From Nyssa sinensis (Eukaryota > Streptophyta > Magnoliopsida > Cornales > Nyssaceae), in the NCBI GenBank assembly GCA_008638375.1, contig CM018035.1, forward strand, positions 7,687,077-7,751,076: 64,000 nucleotides of DNA. The letters run 5' to 3'. Below the pieces are notes generated by a model that worked only from the letters and a program-made list of their open reading frames with translations, searched no databases and was not told the DNA's origin. Shown here in pieces: positions 1 to 11,070 of the stretch. Position numbers and translations under genes: made by a program. Position 1 is the stretch's first letter, and every line of letters starts with the position of its first letter.

Positions 1-1640
1 GCGCGGTATAGTTTTACAAACTAAGCGTGATGATAAAATTTCATCATCAGGGACTCTAGCTATTAGAGATAACTTGAAAAAAAGGTTTGAAACTCTTATG
101 TGTGCAAATATAGCTATATCTTCCAACTTAACACTGTCACTACTCAGAGATTCAATGGGCTAGTTTGATTTTCTTCATAGTTGTTGGATTGTCCTACATC
201 GCTCATCTCTAGCTTCTTTGGTTTATCTATATAGGAGGTTGCCCTTCTCGTTAACACCTGGGTTTTAAAGAACTGAATATGACACTTTCACAATAAAATT
301 ATGTCAATCATCATTGTCCCATTATTCATAAGAATTGTACGTAGAAGCAACCCAATTCAGAGTACAACTTCCTCCACCCTATTAAAATAGCATTGAACTG
401 CATGGTAAATTGGTAATATTCATCTATTCACTCCAGCAATAAATCCCATATTTTTAAAAGTAGAAGTTGTAAAGTAAGAATACTTACCTTCAACACAAAG
501 TTATATAAGAAAGGAGACACCTTTATCAAGGAGGTGCAAAAAAAAGAGGCTGTCGCCATAGAATGCACCCTCAACTCCAATTGCCTTAGATTACTTAGTG
601 TAGGGAAGTTGGTGGAGTATCTGAGAGGATTCCGGCGAGCAAGAAAAAGTAGTGACAGCACATAAGATACTCTATATTTTGTATAAAGACAGAACGGCAA
701 AGAGAAACACACAAACACAATTATGGTTTTAAAAAACTAACCGGATAATTAATGTCCAACATAAGGACCTCTAGCTGTGAGAGATAACTTGAAAGCTGTT
801 CAAACTTCGGAATCAAAAACTCACAATATAAACCCCCAAAAGATACTGCATTGAGGCAGGGAAGGTTTCTTAGAGGATGCTAATCACCGGTCCAGAGCAT
901 TTAAATACCATGAGATTCGTTGAAGAAATCTCAAGGTTATACATACTAGGGCAATGATATATCTGGAGAAGCTTCAATCTGAGTGAAAAACCAAAAACTT
1001 TCAGATTTACAAGACGAGATGAATCCCTCACAGACAGTGATTCAAGAAAAGGACAGTTGGATAAAAAGGATTCGAGGATTTCTCCAGTAACATCAACACA
1101 CGCGAAGTTAAGAGATATCAGGGAATTAAAGCTGGAAACACTAAGGGAATGAGGTGGAAATGCGTGATGTCCGTATGGATCATTTGTCTGTTAAGTTCAA
1201 CTTAAGCCTTTTATCCCTTTTTCCTTGTGCAAGGAAAATCCACCTATCAATGTCACACTTAGAACTTATACGATCCAAATCAAAGACAACTCTGAAGTCA
1301 CTGATAGTTGGACCTTGATGTGATGCCAATATTCGATTCACCCACCATACAAAATTCTTCCTTGCAACATCAAATACCTTATTTCTCTCTGCTGCTAATT
1401 TCCACTGTAAGTCCGACCAATCAAATTCCACTACTACCAGTGGTGAAAGTCCGAAAATTTTTCTATCTACTAGAAAGAACACTGGTAGAGCCTGCCTCTT
1501 TCATCGTCAAGAGGGACAAAATGTTAACAAAAATGTCATCCAGCATTTGACTAATCTGATCCTCCTTGATAAACTTATTTGTTTCGTCACCCACATCATT
1601 GCAAGATCATTTAGATAGATAAATAAAAAGTTTATATTGT
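1..1640 (-). pseudogene. F-box/LRR (FBD-type) gene, decayed copy 1
   Basis: Reading the - strand from about 1640 downwards gives an F-box (DDIFVNILSLLTMKEAG), then the linker typical of plant F-box/LRR proteins (FVWWVNRILASHQG, SSKCDIDRWI), then leucine-rich repeats (SLISLNFACVDVTG, CPFLESLSV, YLSQLEVLMLDINYP) and a later exon (PTLSNLRQLELRVHS) that ends at a plausible GT donor near 487. Intact members of this family are substrate adaptors of SCF ubiquitin ligases. This copy is broken: a TAG at 1463-1465 stands where the conserved Trp after the F-box is expected, a one-base frameshift lies near 1180-1190, and a TAA sits at 870-872. A second piece of one LRR exon recurs at about 10-110, so the 3' part is also rearranged. 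A related, more decayed copy lies at 30.9-33.3 kb. No complete FBD domain is visible in the window. Confidence 0.8.
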
Positions 1641-1779
1641 GTGTCAAAACACTAAAGCTTGCAACTTCAATATAGTTTGTTTATGAAAATCTAAGAAAAG
1701 CAATGCAGACTACAAATGTAGATAACGTGATGCAGTAAATTTTTAAAAGGACAAATTTCACAACATACAGGGTCAGTTT

Positions 1780-2080
1780 TATGATCATTAATTGAAGCAG
1801 CGAGCACGCATCTCGAGGAATCTGGCCCTCCGCATCTCTCGACCACCTTAGGAACTCCCCCTTGCTTACTACGAGCTTCGATAACTATAAATAATCATCA
1901 CACAAAATTCATGAGAATATATATATATATATATATATATATGCAGAAAAAATATCGAAAGTTATTGACTTAGTTGCAAGCAGATAAATGTATGAAGCGT
2001 GTATTTGTCACCTTTAACAAGACCAAGAACGTCGAAAGTTAGGGCTCGAATTGGAGGCAACCAGGGCACTCCAACTTGCT
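1780..2080 (-). pseudogene. WDR74-like gene fragment (two partial exons)
   Basis: The - strand reads PPIRALTFDVLGLVK up to 2012, followed by a GTGACA donor. The next exon starts at 1884 after a TTATAG acceptor and reads VIEARSKQGGVPKVVE and then PDSSRCVLAASI. Joined in phase 1 the two give GLVK-VIEAR, matching my recollection of the N-terminus of plant WDR74/NSA1-like WD-repeat proteins, which act in large ribosomal subunit assembly. Homology stops at about 1780 after the ASIND segment; the expected continuation into the first WD repeat is lost and the frame runs into unrelated sequence. No start codon of the family type is seen upstream, where retroelement sequence begins at about 2220. I read it as a captured or truncated gene fragment that kept its intron, so it came from genomic DNA rather than from an mRNA copy. 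Confidence 0.62.
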
Positions 2081-2219
2081 TGTACGCGGTATCTTTTAGT
2101 TCGTCACTCTCCTCAGCTAAGCAAACAAAAACAGAGTCATCAATATTATATAAACAGAGAGAGAATAGCGCGAAAAAAATGTCCACTTACAGGCAAACTC
2201 CTAACAATAAGGTGACAAA

Positions 2220-3110
2220 TTGAGGGGGGATTTTATTAGGGTTTTTGTCTGCGATAAAAAGTGGAGGAGCTAAAGAAGAAGCACCAACGCAACAATCTGC
2301 CGTAAGCTCCTCGGCCCGGGCCTTTTCACAGATTGGCAGACCCTTTGAACTATGGGGGGAAGGTAAGGATAGCATGATTGGCTGGTTGGTTCGTGAGGGG
2401 TCTTTCCCGCCTGATAGATAACCACCACCACCGGCCCTTTTGCATGCATAACTACCAGGCGGCACGAATTTGATGGCAGGCACAATCCTGACAAGTTGTT
2501 TGCAGCACATGATTTCATGTGAGGAGCCACCTTTGCCCCATACTTTGAAATGCTTTGAGTTTTGACAGATCCAGCGGGCCTTCTTGCATGGACTTGGGCT
2601 TGCTTTAATGATGGGTAGGCTTGTTGTGCTTTGGCCCTCTTCTGTTCACCAACTTTGGTTTACTTGAAACATTGATGATAAGCAAGAATTCTCATGCATT
2701 CAAGGCCGCCCAAGGAGAACATTGTTTGATGTTTCCGCATCAGTGACATATAAACTTCTCCAATTCCTCGATCTTTAATTCAAGTCGTACAATGCCCAGA
2801 GACCTCTGCCTACTTTGGTTAAATCCTTGGATAAGTATATTGCTTGGGGCCAATCGATGAATAGCAATCCCGAGACTTTTTAGCATTCTCAAAGGTAGGA
2901 GATTAATAGCCGATCCCCCATCGATCATGATTCTTGTTATCTCCAATCCATTAAGGTATCCTGAAATGAACAAAGGCCTGTTATGCTTAATGATTCCTGG
3001 TTGCAAGTCCTCGTCCGTAAACGTGATCAAAGCCAAACACTCGGCATAAGTTGGTTCACTACTTCTCATCTCAACTTGGTTAACTTCATTAGAAAAGTCC
3101 CTTTATTAGT
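2220..3110 (-). mobile_element. Ty3/gypsy-type gag-protease remnant
   Basis: A - strand reading frame at 2740-3069 contains LITFTDEDL, then RPLFISGYLNG, then the retropepsin-like active site MIDGGSAINLLPL, followed by LKSLGIAI. This is the gag/aspartic-protease part of plant LTR retrotransposons; an IDGG variant of the D-S/T-G motif is usual in one plant Ty3 group. Downstream, in shifted frames, the conserved block VTDAETSNNVLLGRP appears near 2700-2745, with a stop where the following Trp is expected. No reverse transcriptase, integrase or clear LTR is present, so the piece is a dead fragment. The boundary with the WDR74-like fragment is near 2200. Confidence 0.7.
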
Positions 3111-4029
3111 AACCAGTAAAATAATGTTCGTAAATGCGTATACCTATAATATACCAGGGACATCCTTAGTTCTACAGACATCTCCAATGCATCTCCACGT
3201 GCCAAATCCATAGGAATGGATAACTCTAATTATGAAAATCTTTCACACTTCATCCCGGTTTTTGAACACAAGCCACTTTCTTTTCTATAAAATATGCAAA
3301 AGATGTGATACCGTCCAAGCCTTTTTTTTATCATATCTTAACGAATATAGTTGTTCGATAACATTGAACATATATGAAAAAAATTCAAAGTAATAACCAT
3401 TAAACGAGTCATAAATGTAATTTGTTTTACTTTGGTAATATGAGAAAAACAATCGAGGAATGAGTTAACATTACCACAAATTTCTGTGAGGGTTGCCAAA
3501 AATAAATCGCGTGGACCCGTGTATTAGAATTTTGAGCAACTAAGAAACTTCAACATTTCAGGTACAACAACTTCAAGTTTGATTTTGACTTTGATGCAAC
3601 CAGAATATCTCAAACTTCAAAACATGAAAGTTATAAATCTGTTTCTTGGGTTTCTGTATCATCTTGAATCATCTCATTCAGAGCTCGGATGAGAGAGTTA
3701 TTCTCATATTACGAAGTAATGTCGAAACTGTCCGAAAATCGCTCAATTAGCGTTTTTTGCACTTAACGCCTCCTTTTGCATCCTAAATCAAAATATAAGA
3801 ATAATGAGTACATTGAGGCACCAAATAAGTATAAAAGACTAAACAAAACAATCAAGTGTGATTGAAGAGAGTTTCAGAGAGAGACGTGGATGGGAACAAT
3901 TGTAGTCAAAACATCTTTAGAAGATAAAGGACATCATAACATTTTAGCTCTTGCATGCAACGTTTTCACTCTCTTTTCTTAAATGGGTCTTTTCACAATC
4001 ACCTTAACTGCATGATAATCCTTGATTTT
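3111..4029. other. Intergenic, AT-rich
   Basis: No open frame here resembles a known protein. The only ORF, near 3955, is low-complexity continuation into the inverted repeat that follows. Confidence 0.5.
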
Positions 4030-4275
4030 CAGATTCTAAAATCGTGTTTCTTGATTTTTGTCATATGGGTCTTTGATAATCCTCCACACAAGCCCACACA
4101 TAGTTTGCTTCTAGTTCTCGGTTGGGGTTTTAGAGAGAGAGAGATAGCTTTGTAGGAAGGATAGAACGAGTTTTGGGTCTTTGAGCAGCATTTGGAATTT
4201 GAAAAGCTGGGTTGTTTTTGGATTGCATTTTGGGGTTGATTGTGATTGTAATCCAGAGCTTTGCTTGAAAGCAGC

Positions 4276-4403
4276 TATGAAGGGAACAGAGAAGATTGAA
4301 AGCAGAAATTGCAGAGGATTGGTGCGTTGTGTGTAAAGATGGTGGACTACTTCTTGTTTGCGATTACAAGAAGTGTCTAAAAGCTTATCATCCTGAATGT
4401 GTG
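4276..4403 (+). pseudogene. PHD-finger gene fragment, left arm
   Basis: The + strand encodes [21 protein letters not shown] and LKAYHPECV, the first half of a PHD zinc finger with Cys-x2-Cys spacing. The wording resembles the PHD finger of plant NERD-type proteins (zinc finger CCCH-domain proteins 19/44), but I cannot confirm the subfamily. The ATG at 4276 is out of frame with the finger because of a small indel between them, so this arm is non-coding in its present state. Homology ends after HPECV, where the arm ends. Confidence 0.65.
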
Positions 4404-4629
4404 ACATGGTTTCCTTTGTTCATTAACCTATTTTTCTCATCCCATTCCTCCTCATCATCCTCCTTAACACCAACACAACACCTAATGGAACAATTATTCA
4501 TACAATGGTGTAATTCTAACATTCACAAGCATAATTAAAAAAATAAGTAATTACATGGAGTTCCATGCTCCTCATGTACATTCAATACTCAATTACATAC
4601 TATCCAACACAAAATTTAGTTCATAGCAA

Positions 4630-4820
4630 GAATGCCAATTGCAAACTCAGTGGTTTCCCGTCTCCAAAAATGATTCATCCTTCCCCACACACTCAGGATG
4701 ACAAGCTTTTAGACACTTATTGTAATCGCAAACAAGACGCAATCCATCATCTTTACACACAACGCGCCAATCCTCTGCAATTTCTTCTTTCTTTTGAATC
4801 TTCTTCGTTCCCTTCATGGC
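4630..4820 (-). pseudogene. PHD-finger gene fragment, right arm
   Basis: The - strand frame starts with an ATG at about 4818 (MKGTKKIQKKEE) and continues through EDWRVVCKDDG, RLVCDYNKC and KACHPECVGKDES. It reaches a TGA where the family has Trp (GNH-stop), after which VCNWHSC would supply the remaining metal ligands. Compared with the left arm it kept the frame after the ATG, but it has Trp-Arg in place of Trp-Cys at the first zinc ligand and extends further 3' into the finger. Both arms are therefore independently decayed copies of one donor segment. Confidence 0.65.
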
Positions 4821-5071
4821 TGCTTTCAAGCAAAGCTCTGGATTACAATCACAATCAACCCCAAAATGCAATCCAAAAATAACCTAGCTTTTCAAATTCC
4901 AAATGCTACTCAAAGACCTAAAATTCGTTCCATCGTCCTACAAAGCTCTTTCTCTACTCTCTCTCTCTAAAACCTTAACCAAGAACTAGAAGCAAACTAT
5001 GTGTGGGCTTGTGTGGAGGATTATCAAAGACCCATATGACAAAAATCAAGAAACAGGATTTTAGAATCCTG

Positions 5072-5404
5072 TTTACCAAGTGGGTCTCACTCGAATCTGG
5101 CATTTTTGTCTGATTCTTAAGTTTTGTTCCTCGAGAGCAGCCAAAGTAAAAGAGAAAGCAAGGCTCTGAGCTGTTGATGAAACAACAGGACGACGGGAGG
5201 GGTCCTACTCGGCAGCCATCACCCACGGACCACCTCTCAAATAGTGTGTATTGTGTCCAATTGATAAACGTGAAACTTAGTTTAAATGAGCGCATTGACT
5301 ATAATAAATAAGCGTAAGGAAACAATATGGAGGAGGCGCCCCGACGAAGCTTACTGTGTGAGCAGCTCGTGAGTGTTCATTACTTTATTCATTAGTCCTC
5401 TTTA
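5072..5404. other. Spacer, no gene seen
   Basis: Moderate-GC spacer between the inverted repeat and the MITE. A - strand ORF covers it, but it matches nothing I recognise and continues from the repeat arm. Confidence 0.4.
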
Positions 5405-5412
5405 GTTGGATG

Positions 5413-5873
5413 TAGGGCTGTAAACGGATCAGATTCGGATCGGATCAGATCAGAGCTGGTCCAAATCCGATCCATTTAATAAGAAATCCGATCCGTTAAT
5501 TCGACAGATCAGGTGAATGTTAATTCGTATTCGAATTCATTAATCCGGTCCGATCCGTTTAAAATTATAATATATATATATATATTAAAATTAATATATT
5601 ATATATATTATTAATATATTATATAAAAATTAATATATTAAATAAATATATATAATATATTAATTTTAATATATATATATATATATATAAATGAATCGGA
5701 TCGAATTGTAAATGGATCGGATCAGCCTATATCATATCTGATCCGTTTATATTTGGGATAATCGGATTCGGATCGGATCGGGTTATAGATCACTATTTCT
5801 AAAACCATATCCGGACTTAACGGATCAGATCTTAGATTGGATCGGATCTCGATCCGATCCATTGATAGCTCTA
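5413..5873. mobile_element. hAT-type MITE
   Basis: The ends are imperfect terminal inverted repeats: TAGGGCTGTAAACGGATC at the left, and TAGAGCTATCAATGGATC when the right end is reverse-complemented (14 of 18 match). The flanks carry an 8-bp near-duplication, GTTGGATG (5405-5412) and GTTAGATG (5874-5881). An 8-bp target duplication is characteristic of hAT transposons. The interior is built from repeated GGATCGGATC-like subterminal motifs and a central AT-only palindrome (5563-5690). It has no coding capacity. Confidence 0.75.
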
Positions 5874-5881
5874 GTTAGATG

Positions 5882-6117
5882 CTCCTCTCAACTAAAGAGG
5901 CTGCCCTTGGTCCACTTGGTTTGCTATTCACTATGGGTGAAAATAGAGTGATTTTGGTGGCGGACATGATGGTTTTGCTTTTTTCCAAGAAATGATAATG
6001 TAAATGTCACCAAAATCAGATATATATATATATATATATAGATAGATAATTAGGGGAAGCTTATTGAAGCAGCAGACATTGACAAAAGCGGCTGCTGTAC
6101 CTATGTATAAATACAGT

Positions 6118-6165
<48 letters not shown>

Positions 6166-7139
6166 TAGAAACAGGAAGAAGCCTGAAGCTTCTAGAGTGT
6201 GGAAGAGAGTCGGTACTTTATCTAAAAAAATAGAAGAAGCTGTTGGAGGAGGTGGCGGTGCAGCAGAAGTTGTTGGAAGGATTAACCAAAAAGAGAGGGA
6301 AAATTCCAGAGGCAACCGACATTCTGGACTATTCCACTCCTATATATATATATATATTTGTAAAAAATTGGGAGGATAGGAGATACAGATCGAGGTTCAA
6401 GTTGGGTGTGATGGTTAAAGGTGGAGGGTGCAAGAGTTACTTTTTCAGGAACATTGGGAAATATAGTTTCTGAAGGAGGATCTGTACATGTTGGTACACT
6501 GTCGCCAGTTGATATATCAAGCCCACTTGATTCTGTTGATGATACAAATTAGTTTCCATTGTAATTGAAACAAAGTTCATGCACAGGGAAAATTTGGTAA
6601 TAGATGAAGCTGACTGTTCGGGTTAAAGCGGGCTGATAAAAGCAGCGGGAGTTATGGTTATGTGAGATTTGAGGGTGGTCATAACCTTCTATGTTATGTA
6701 AAAGAGGTAATGACAGGGATAGGCGCCACCATGATAGAAGCAGAAGTTCTGGGCGAAGGGAAGCACGAAGCAGCAGACCTGGGGAAATGGCTAGTTGGTG
6801 ATCTCAGAGTGAAGACAGGGTCTCATGGCGGACAGGTTCTGTCGTTATCTCTTTTCTTCTGTTTTGGTTGCTGAGAAAACTAAAGGAAAGGAAAGCTAGA
6901 GTGTAAATTTTATGGATAAGTCAGAGATATTCTGGACAAACTTATGTGCATCAAACTAAGTCAATTTTTTCATGACAACTAAATCTATTATTTAAGCTCT
7001 AGTTGTTAACGACTCGAACTCGATATGCTTAAATTTTATTATCGATATTTTTACCGTTCGGTCACACTCCCGGATGATAATCTAGTAAGTCACTTAAGCA
7101 CTATATAACTAAAATACTTTTATAATGATGGGTGAAGGC
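5882..7139. other. Spacer with (TA)n tracts and unassigned short ORFs
   Basis: Several (TA)n runs lie at 6020-6040, 6119-6161 and 6341-6357. Around 6180-6330 and 6560-6870 the composition is less AT-rich and short + strand frames exist (for example VWKRVGTLSKKIEEAVGGGG), which could be remnants of an exon. I cannot match them to a family and the frames are not continuous. Confidence 0.4.
6119..6161. repeat. (TA)n microsatellite
   Basis: An uninterrupted TA tract of just over 40 bp, the longest of more than twenty similar tracts in this window. Confidence 0.95.
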
Positions 7140-8701
7140 CTAAAAAAAAAATTAAGGATAAATTACACTTTTCACCCTTAAACTTTATCTTGAATTTCAC
7201 TTCAATCCACATTTTTTCAAATGTTGCATAGTCAAACTCTATATTTTAGCCCCTTTTCAATTGTGTCCTTCTGTCATAACTGATCGTATAATATGAAAAT
7301 AAAAAGATCACATGCAAACTACATGTCAATTAAAAAGGGTATTATTGTAAAACTATAACCCATTCCTTACAAACCAACCCACTATATGTACAAAAGCAGC
7401 TCTCTTTCGTTGTCGCCAATCACCATTCCATGGTAGCGATGACACCAATCTTGGGCAATCCCAACCTCACTACTTTTGTCTTCCACATTGATTTAAGCCT
7501 TTTTTCCCTCACTTAGTCCTGTAAATACCTTATCGGTTGTTCATTCCACCACCACCTCCTCCTCAACAACCCATTTGCCACCACTGATGACAGTCTCTCT
7601 CTTCCTTCTGTTTCTATCCCTTCTTTTCACTTCCATATCAATGCTCAAACCCTTCATATTCTGGAACAAGTATGGCTTCATAAAACTTCATATAAAAAAC
7701 ACTACCAAAAATATTCTAATGTTTTGGGATCTTTAAAGTGCCAAATTCGACTCCAGGCCTGAGCCCCAATATGAGTTCTACATAGCAACCATCGTCAATG
7801 ACGAAATGACCCTCCTCGTCAGAGACTTTCCTGACAAAGCTTATGCTAAAACTAGAGCTATAAAGCTTGAGATAATCCAAATTATGGCTATGAGAAGAGA
7901 AAATGTGTACAAAAGACAAATTTTACACCACATAACCTAGTTTTTGAGGCAAAACAAGAGATATACCTATAAATTGTAAAGTTGTTAATGATCCAAGACT
8001 GTATTTCAGCGTTGATCGCAAATGAGTACTACAGATTAAACACTTGAAGTGGAAGTTCAGAGGTAACGAGACGATTGAAGTTGATGGAGTTCACATATAA
8101 GTCTTATAGGATTGATGTATACAATTGGTTCATTCAAGAATTCTTGAATAAATTCTTGGGTGTAAAGTGGTTAACTCAAAGTCTCAGACATGATTAATTA
8201 GATCCCAATTAGAGGAAGTGAGTAATATGGGAATCTAGAGAATTAGTCACTGTCAAGATCCACAGGACATCTTAAAACATCAATAATCATCTTATATGAG
8301 CATGTTATCCTAGTTCAGAACAACCAAGTATTAAAAGCAGAATTTCTGCCTTGCTCATTTTTGTTAAGTTTAAAGGTCCGTCTGGGTTTTCTTTGCTGTT
8401 TGATGCAAGAAATAGTTGAATATGATCTGGTTTTCTCTTTTGTAATTGGTAATATATTTGTTTCTTGCATCACCCATTTGTTCATACACATAACAAAACA
8501 AATCTATGTTTGTTTATGTTCATGCACATAACCCATTTTCATATGTGTTGGTGAGCATTTGTATAAAACAAAGACTGATTCTATATTATTTGATTGGTGT
8601 TTGCAAGTATTCTAAGTCTAGCTTTAGGTTTTCAAAAAAAAAATAGATAATTTATTTTATCATTTGTATTGCATAGTTGGCAATAATTTGTATCTGAAAA
8701 G
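7140..8701. other. Intergenic, AT-rich
   Basis: The stretch at about 7148-7270 has the look of a plant MITE end (a GGATAAATTACACTTTTCACC-like start resembling the element at 54.57 kb), but I could not find a partner end. 7400-7680 is a pyrimidine-richer block without a recognisable frame. Confidence 0.4.
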
Positions 8702-9463
8702 ATCATCACTTACGAACAAGGCTAAGAATCCTTTGTTATGAACTAGGTGGATGTTTCCCTTCCTCTGCTGGTTACTCGGTTAGCTTACCATACAGTCAAG
8801 GAGTGAATCATAAATTATACGTGTTGAATGAGAAAAATTAAGAAATCGTGTTGTAAATGTAGTTGATGAATTAGTAAATTAAGAGATCATGTTATGAATA
8901 TGCCATTAAGATAATAAAGTCCTTAGTAACTAAGATTAATTAATCATGATGATGAGATTGTCTCAATGGTTACAGTCTCCGAAAGTAAGAAACTATAAAA
9001 TTTTACAGTTGAAATAAGATAATGAAATTTCAATTTCACTATGAATTTCTTAGTTATTACCAATTTTATTCAGTTTTTTAAAATCATCACTTACGAACAA
9101 GGCTAAGAATCCTTTGTTATGAACTAGGTGGATGTTTCCCTTCCTCTGCTGGTTACTTGGTTAGGTTACCATATAGTTAAGGAGTGAATCATAAATTATA
9201 CGTGTTGAATGAGGAAAATTAAGAAATCGTGTTGTAAATGTAGTTGATGAATCAGTAAATTAAGAGATCATGTTATGAATATGCCATTAAGATAATAAGG
9301 TCCTTAGTAACTAAGATCAATTAATCATGATGATGAGATTGTCTCAATGGTTACAGTCTCTGAAAGCAAGAAACTATAAAATTTTACAGTTGAAATAAGA
9401 TAATGAAATTTCAATTTCACTATGAATTTCTTAGTTATTACCAATTTTATTCAGTTTTTTAAA
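8702..9463. repeat. 381-bp tandem duplication (two copies)
   Basis: Copy 1 (8702-9082) and copy 2 (9083-9463) match almost base for base from ATCATCACTTACGAACAAGG to CAGTTTTTTAAA, with a few substitutions and no large indel. The near-identity indicates a recent local duplication. No coding frame is preserved in either copy. Confidence 0.92.
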
Positions 9464-10287
9464 TTTCATTTTGGATGTCAAATGAGCCTATTAAGATAGT
9501 GAAATTTGTAACAAAAAAATAGATTGGACATAAAACTGCGAAAGTGTAAAATTTTACAATTTCACAAACTATAAAATCTTACACTTTCATTGCTTTATGT
9601 CTAAACACACTCGTTAACACACAGAATGTTCGACTTCAATAATGTTCAACTTTTTTTTTTCAACATCATGCAAGTTTTTCCTAAAAATCTCCATTCAATT
9701 AATTATCAACAACACACAGAAACCCTTAAACCCATTTCAAGCATCAAATATCTCAGAAAAATTTTGATCTCTTTATTAATTTTTTTGTATAGATTTCTCT
9801 TTTTTTCTTTTATTTTCGAAACCATAACAAAAGATATATTTCCTTTCAAAAAAAGTACAGATCTTCCAATCTTGATACAAACCCAAATTTTAAAAGTCCA
9901 AAATTCTGTTAAAAAATGACAAATTTTCATGATAAAATAATACTTGTATTAAAGAAGAATGTGGAGGGGGTGTAGAGATGAACAACACCTTCTTTATCTT
10001 GCAAATTGTTAAAGCCATTTGAATGGATGAGATTTGGGAGGAACGACCGATATTTTGGTTTTTTTACAAGAAATTTTTATTTTTTTTTATGAAAGAACTG
10101 TCGGGCTCAAAGAAAACAATCCCTCTACGGACTTATTTTTGTTCGAAATGGAATAGGGGAAAAATTAATTTGTTATTTTATTTAAAGTAACCAAACTAGG
10201 ACCAATGCTCCCAAACAGCTCCGTATATCTAATTATTGACCAGGTTTGAAATTAGTTGCAAAAAATAATATTAAATGATTAGCGAGC

Positions 10288-10331
<44 letters not shown>

Positions 10332-10363
10332 TTTGAAATCGCGCGGTTCTTTTGTTTGAAGTC
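9464..10363. other. Intergenic, AT-rich
   Basis: There is an imperfect inverted motif at 9545-9595 (GAAAGTGTAAAATTTTAC against its near reverse complement) of a type that recurs at 32.67 and 51.77 kb. A (TA)n tract lies at 10290-10327, just before the Harbinger element. No gene is seen. Confidence 0.45.
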
Positions 10364-10366
10364 TCA

Positions 10367-10405
10367 GAGCAACTCCAAGGGGGAGTTGCATTTTGGGGTG
10401 CCAAA
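10367..10405 (+). repeat. Harbinger left terminal inverted repeat
   Basis: It starts GAGCAACTCC at 10367, directly after TCA. Within the TIR, GCAACTCC and GGAGTTGC form an 8-bp stem around AAGGG, so the end itself can fold. A related subterminal motif (GCTCCAATGGCAGG) follows at about 10459. Confidence 0.9.
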
Positions 10406-10549
10406 TCACCCATTTACAACCTTGAACAGTGTTTTGGCACCCCTGAATTATAAATCTGCTCCAATGGCAGGTGCTAAAATGGGGTGCCATTTCAATTTTT
10501 AATATTTTTTATTAAAAAATATAATTAAACATAACGATCGCAATTTAAC

Positions 10550-10920
10550 GGATATATTTTTATAGTCAAAATTTCAAATTTCAAATTTCGAATTTCGAAT
10601 TTCAAATTTTAAATTTTAAATTTCGAATTTCGATTTCAAATTTCAAATTTCAAATTTCAATTTCAATTTTCAAAATTCAAAATTCAAATTTCAAATTCCA
10701 AATTTCGAATTTCGAATTTCAAATTTGAAATTTCAAATTTCAAATTTCAAATTCCAAATTCCAAATTTCGAATTTCGAATTTCAAATTCAAATTCAAATT
10801 TTAAATTTCAATTTCTGTCCGCCGAAATTCAAATTTTAAATTTCAATTTCTGTCCGCCGAAATTCAAATTTCAAATTTCAAAACTCAACTGTTGAAATTC
10901 AAATTTGAAAATTTAACCGC
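10550..10920. repeat. Heptamer array AAATTTC/GAATTTC
   Basis: Degenerate tandem copies of a 7-bp unit (AAATTTC, with GAATTTC and AAATTTT variants) run almost without break. Near 10815-10865 there are two copies of a larger unit containing TGTCCGCCGAAATTC. The array lies between the left TIR and the transposase promoter region. Confidence 0.85.
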
Positions 10921-11070
10921 CAAAATAAAAATTCAAAAAAGTAAAATTCGTCTATAAATATGATCATTTTTCTCATGTTTTCATCCATCTATATTACATT
11001 CTCTCTATAAATTCAATATCTCCTTTCTCTTTGACCATTTATCCTTTCATATTTTCATTCATCAATCAGA

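Larger units (their letters stand above)
4030..5071. repeat. Long inverted repeat of a PHD-finger gene fragment
   Basis: The left arm (about 4030-4403) and the right arm (about 4686-5071) are reverse complements with high identity and small indels, separated by a spacer of about 280 bp. Both arms run from a 5'-leader-like GA-rich stretch through a start codon into a PHD-finger coding segment, so the unit is a captured gene 5' region duplicated head to head. A transcript through it would fold into a hairpin with a stem of about 375 bp. No target-site duplication was found at the outer ends. Confidence 0.85.
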
